Assembly (NCBI GenBank): GCA_029379385.1
Contig: CM055617.1
Coordinates: 13,549,532-13,613,531, forward strand
Direction of reading: 5' to 3'
Source of the DNA: Quillaja saponaria
Lineage: Eukaryota; Streptophyta; Magnoliopsida; Fabales; Quillajaceae
Length of the DNA stretch: 64,000 nt
Shown here piece after piece: positions 60,131 through 64,000 of this stretch; the first letter of the stretch is position 1, and each line of letters opens with the position of its first letter. The notes below the pieces were generated by a model. That model was not told the origin of the DNA and did no database searches. It saw only the letters and a list, made by a program, of their open reading frames with translations. Made by a program: the position numbers and the translations under genes.

Positions 60131-62265
60131 CATGCCTTATTGCCTATTTATAGGCAATGCTTAACCTCCTTTGCACTTTCTACAATTTTCTAGAGACATA
60201 ACTTGTCTCTACAATTTAACCAACATATAGAATTGTCTTAAGGCAATTCTCACCAACATAGCCATTAGCTTAGAGGCTAATATATAGTTCTAGAAAATTC
60301 TAAACTTATTTACTTAGTTTCTAAAAAGTGCATTACTTTAACATAAAGTTAAAAAGAATAGAAAACAGTGTATAAATATTATTGTAGACTTCTTACCTGT
60401 GTATAAGTGTCTCAAGGGGACATTCTATGTCTCGGAGGTGTAGTCCAAATTTCTCATGTTAAAAAGGATGAGCTGAAATGAGTCAAATTTGAAATAAGAC
60501 GTATTATTTTTATTGTGTAGACTAAAACCTAAAAATTAACATCTTAAAAAAAAAAAAAAAAAAAAAAATCTAAGAATGGGTCTAAATAATCTATGGTGTG
60601 AGATTATACAAGGAAATCATGCATCTGCTTGTGTGTGTTGTTTTCGCAACAATTTCAGTTTGTTTAGCTGTTTCAATTTCTGCTTTTATCTCTATGTCAC
60701 ATGAGGTATCGTGCTTTACATATATGCTCGAAATCCACGTGAATTGAGGTCAGAATGTAAACTGAACAAGCTTCCCGTCTTCCACCACTATATTCCCATA
60801 TTTTTGTTTGCTAATATTAATAATAATTTCATTGACTAAATCATTCTCACATTATAATTGAAGAGACCTCACTACTGGATAAGTATTATAATATTATTGG
60901 AATAATTTTCATATAAGAGTAGCTGCTAGGAAATGGGCCCATTTAATAAAAGAGCAAATGGTGAAAATGATGTCACAATAATTCTATAATTATGTTGGGA
61001 GTCTACAATACTATACAATCGTTTGGTATATTATATAATATATGATTATACAATATATTAGGTTGTACAGGTTTGCAGTTGTTATACTGTTGTCTTATCT
61101 TTTCACTTCTCACTATAAAATTTTATACTGTCAAACATAATATAAGAGGAAGTAAACAATTATTAAGTTGGTTTGAAGCAAAAAAAAAAAATTTGGATGA
61201 AAAGATTTGAAACTTTGACCTCTCTAATAAATAATAACTAAATTATTCTACAACTAAAATATTTGATATATTAACTCAAATTAAACATAGTCATATACTA
61301 AATCATAAGTGAAATAAGGAAAAAAAAAAAAAAAAACTTACTAGGTTTCATTATTTAAATAACTAACAATTTAAATTTTTACACAAACATTTTTTTTTAT
61401 TCAACATCTCAAATGCACTATAAAAGGAAAAAAAAAAAAAAAAAAAAAAAAACACATACACACACATTTACATAAAAATAAAAATTAATAAAATTTTGAC
61501 AAGTTAATTAATTTTTAAATAATTAATTATTTCCTAAAAATTAAATTTCATAATGTACTAAATTGAATAAGATTTTTTTAAGTTTATAACATGTAGAAAA
61601 TCAAAATGTAAGATTGAATTTGTGTGAAGAATTTTTTTTTTGAATTTTCAGTCATGATACAGGAATAATAAAAACTTTTCAATTTCAAAAAATTATAAAA
61701 AATAATTAAAAAAATTAAGTAATTCTATTGAATGTAGAATAATTATTTTTTATTTTTTATTTTTTATAGTAAACTCCTAACAAGTAGTAAGTTTAATGAA
61801 TAAAATTGGATTAATCAAGAAGAAAAATAAAATGGGTGGAAGATTCACCAGCAGTAAGTCAAAAATAAAAATTTATTTTAGAAAAAATTAAAACAATTAG
61901 TTTCTTTTAATACACACAGATAATGAGATAAAAGAGAGAGTGAGAGAGTAAGTTTAAATAGAGTTTTTAATTCGGTTGGATGCACAAGTGTGATAACTTA
62001 AAATATTTTTTTTAACTTAAAAATAAATTATAAAAAATCAAAAGAAAAGGTTAAATAACACTCATAAAATTTTATTTTATAATTTCACCTTTTGGGTGCA
62101 CTATTGAAACTCTAAATAGAAAATAATTTGAAGTGTCATTGTTTATAATAATCTAATAAACATATATTATATTTTGTATATTTTTTATTTACTTACAAAT
62201 TTAAAATCTAAAATCTCTATATTGTACAGATGTCGAGTTCATACTAACTAGTACTCTCTCAAAAG
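60131..62265. other. AT-rich intergenic DNA
   Basis: No coding frame, RNA gene or clear repeat was recognised. Poly(A) runs lie at 60546-60568, 61320-61337 and 61431-61452. Confidence 0.5.
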
Positions 62266-62277
62266 AAATTCCATGCT

Positions 62278-62367
62278 ACCACCAAGAGCTTAGCTCAAGA
62301 GGTTGGTACCCGTCTCTCCACTCCTTAATATCGAGTTTAAGCACTCCTAATGCACCCAAAAAAAAAA
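62278..62367 (+). mobile_element. Short tRNA-derived SINE with target-site duplication
   Basis: The element is about 90 bases long. It has an A-box-like TTAGCTCAAGAGGTTGGTAC (from 62290), a B-box-like TCGAGTTTAAGCACTCC (from 62331) and a 3' poly(A) run of about 13. The flanks AAATTCCATGCT (62266-62277) and AAATTCCATACT (62368-62379) agree at 11 of 12 positions, a target duplication of the kind made by LINE-type priming. It has no coding capacity. Confidence 0.75.
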
Positions 62368-62379
62368 AAATTCCATACT

Positions 62380-64000
62380 TGTGAGTCCCATTTGCATTTG
62401 GAGCATTTCAATTGGCATTTCTACTAAGCTTAATTAATACTAAAATTTTAAGAAGAATAAAATTTTGACATTTTTAGTAATAATTTTTCGGGTTTGGCAG
62501 AAAATAAATTTAATGCCTTTTTACTCGTTTAGTTTTTAATTTTTCAATAATTAATCGCACATGCACGGCTCTTAGAAGAAAACTAAAATAAAGAGAATAA
62601 ACAACACTCATGCACATAATATTGGAATTTCATTATTTGAAAAAAGATAAAATGTCAAACTACTCTATTGAAGTTACAATTCACTAAAATTTAGAAGGTT
62701 CATCATACCCATGAATTATCTATTCGATTTGTAATAATTCATTAAATATCGAATTAAACATAACTTTTTTATTTGAGTTACAATTAGTGAATATATTCCT
62801 AAATATCATCCAAATTAGTTATTAAATCTAATAAATGAACTTTTAAAAAAAGATTAAACTATCATAGTCATAAGTTTTTTTGTCTCTCGCTTTTATCTCT
62901 TAATTCTTCTTTTATCTTTTATATTTTTAGCAATTGAATTCTCCATATTTATTCAATTTCAACATATATATTTTAAAATAATTTTAATACAATAATAAAG
63001 AAACAAAAAGTTTGATTAAAATATTATCATTATAACAAAAATTGAAACAATAACTTATATGGTTTCTACAAATGAGTAAAATAATATTAGTAAATGTATT
63101 GATACTTAAATATTAATTATGACAAGAAAATAAAAATTACAAAGGATTTAAATATTGTCATGTATGCTAAAATTGAATCAATATATAGAATTTTAACTTC
63201 ATAGGAAAAGAAGAAGAAGATATATAGAAATGAGAAAACATTAAAAAAAGAAAAAAAAGACCTTATAATAAGGGTAATTTAGTATTTTTCTTGAGTTAAT
63301 TTGTTAGATTAATGATTAATTTAGATGATTTGGAACTATTTGTAAATTATTTATAATTTAATAAGAATATTATGCATCTAATTGAATAGTGATAGTATAA
63401 TATTATATCAATCTAATAATATTATTATACGTGACATGGTCAACATATAATGGTTTTGTTAGAACTTTAATTGCCACCATTAGTATCATATTAATATTAT
63501 AACAGAGGTCATTACTATATAAAAGGGTCAAAACCTCAAAACAAAACATGTTATATTGTTATAACTCGATAGTCTAATATACATTTTAGGATGTTGTATG
63601 TGGATTATCATGAATACATAAATAATTTTTTTTATATAATTAATTAAAATAACAGGATATTTATATATATATATATTGGTAAACTAAAGTCCACTACCTT
63701 ATTAGTTGACTTGGACTTAGATTTTATTCCATAAGGATTGCATTAACAAGTAAAATTAATATAAAATAATAATAATAAGTTAGAGAACAATGATTGATAT
63801 TGATATATATATACATGATTGAATAAATATTTTACTTCACATTTTAAGAATTAATTTAGGCCATGAAGTTATATTATTATATTATTCTTTGGTCACCTTT
63901 TCTTCCCCCTTCCTTGAACCGACTAAGATGTATTGTTCTCCTTTTATTGTCTTTGTCGTCCCCGGTCTCGGGAGAGTTGTATTTTCTTGGTTGGTGGCCG
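62380..64000. other. AT-rich intergenic DNA to the window end
   Basis: Strongly AT-rich, with no recognised gene, RNA or element. A less AT-rich stretch at the very end (63890-64000, TTGTCGTCCCCGGTCTCGGG) may begin another gene or element to the right. Confidence 0.5.

Noticed and set aside
1..64000. CRISPR array, bacterial operon or integrated virus
   Set aside because: No regularly spaced palindromic repeats, no bacterial gene order and no viral protein families were seen; repeats fit plant transposons and microsatellites.

Overview
The window is nuclear DNA of a flowering plant, almost certainly a eudicot. It shows short exons separated by long AT-rich GT-AG introns, plant-specific protein families, many (AT)n runs, and relics of Ty3/gypsy, hAT, CACTA, MITE and SINE elements. 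No bacterial, organellar or viral genome features, no CRISPR array and no rRNA or complete tRNA gene were seen.

Genes, left to right. (1) 1-7033, plus strand: the 3' nine exons of a GBF-interacting protein 1-like (DUF1296) gene whose first exon lies outside the window. (2) 8938-12736, minus: coatomer subunit zeta, six exons, 181 aa, complete, tail-to-tail with gene 1. (3) 32053-37894, plus: pterin-4a-carbinolamine dehydratase of the mitochondrial plant type, seven exons, 186 aa, complete. (4) 41415-42554, minus: a single-exon membrane-anchored SAM-dependent methyltransferase, 379 aa, resembling Arabidopsis At1g29790. (5) 43482-47309, minus: a six-exon 26S proteasome RPN12 gene with introns kept but three disabling lesions, so an unprocessed pseudogene as sequenced. 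These genes do different housekeeping jobs (transcription cofactor, vesicle coat, pterin recycling, methyl transfer, proteolysis) and do not form a pathway. From memory, genes 3 and 4 have close neighbours as homologues on Arabidopsis chromosome 1, which suggests conserved microsynteny.

Between the genes are repeat blocks. 14308-19306 holds three related long LTR-type repeats and a Ty3/gypsy integrase fragment. 19361-20361 has a pair of direct repeats. 20490-24240 is a decayed Ty3/gypsy element of the Tat type. 24226-27310 is a tandem duplication carrying two dead RING-H2 pseudogenes. 27980-29835 is a short non-autonomous LTR retrotransposon with a solo LTR nested inside it. 30231-30454 is a perfect 112-bp duplication. 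49640-52050 is a dead hAT transposase, 52182-56870 a dead gypsy element with an internal RT deletion, and 58147-60130 a truncated gypsy element joined to a CACTA terminus. 60131-64000 is mostly empty AT-rich DNA with one short SINE.

I found no novel multi-gene system. The best leads are the RPN12 pseudogene with an (AT)11 run inside a coding exon, the nested solo LTR with exact target duplications, the MITE pair with about 10-bp target duplications, and the paired RING-H2 pseudogenes. All splice sites were placed by eye from GT-AG signals and protein continuity.
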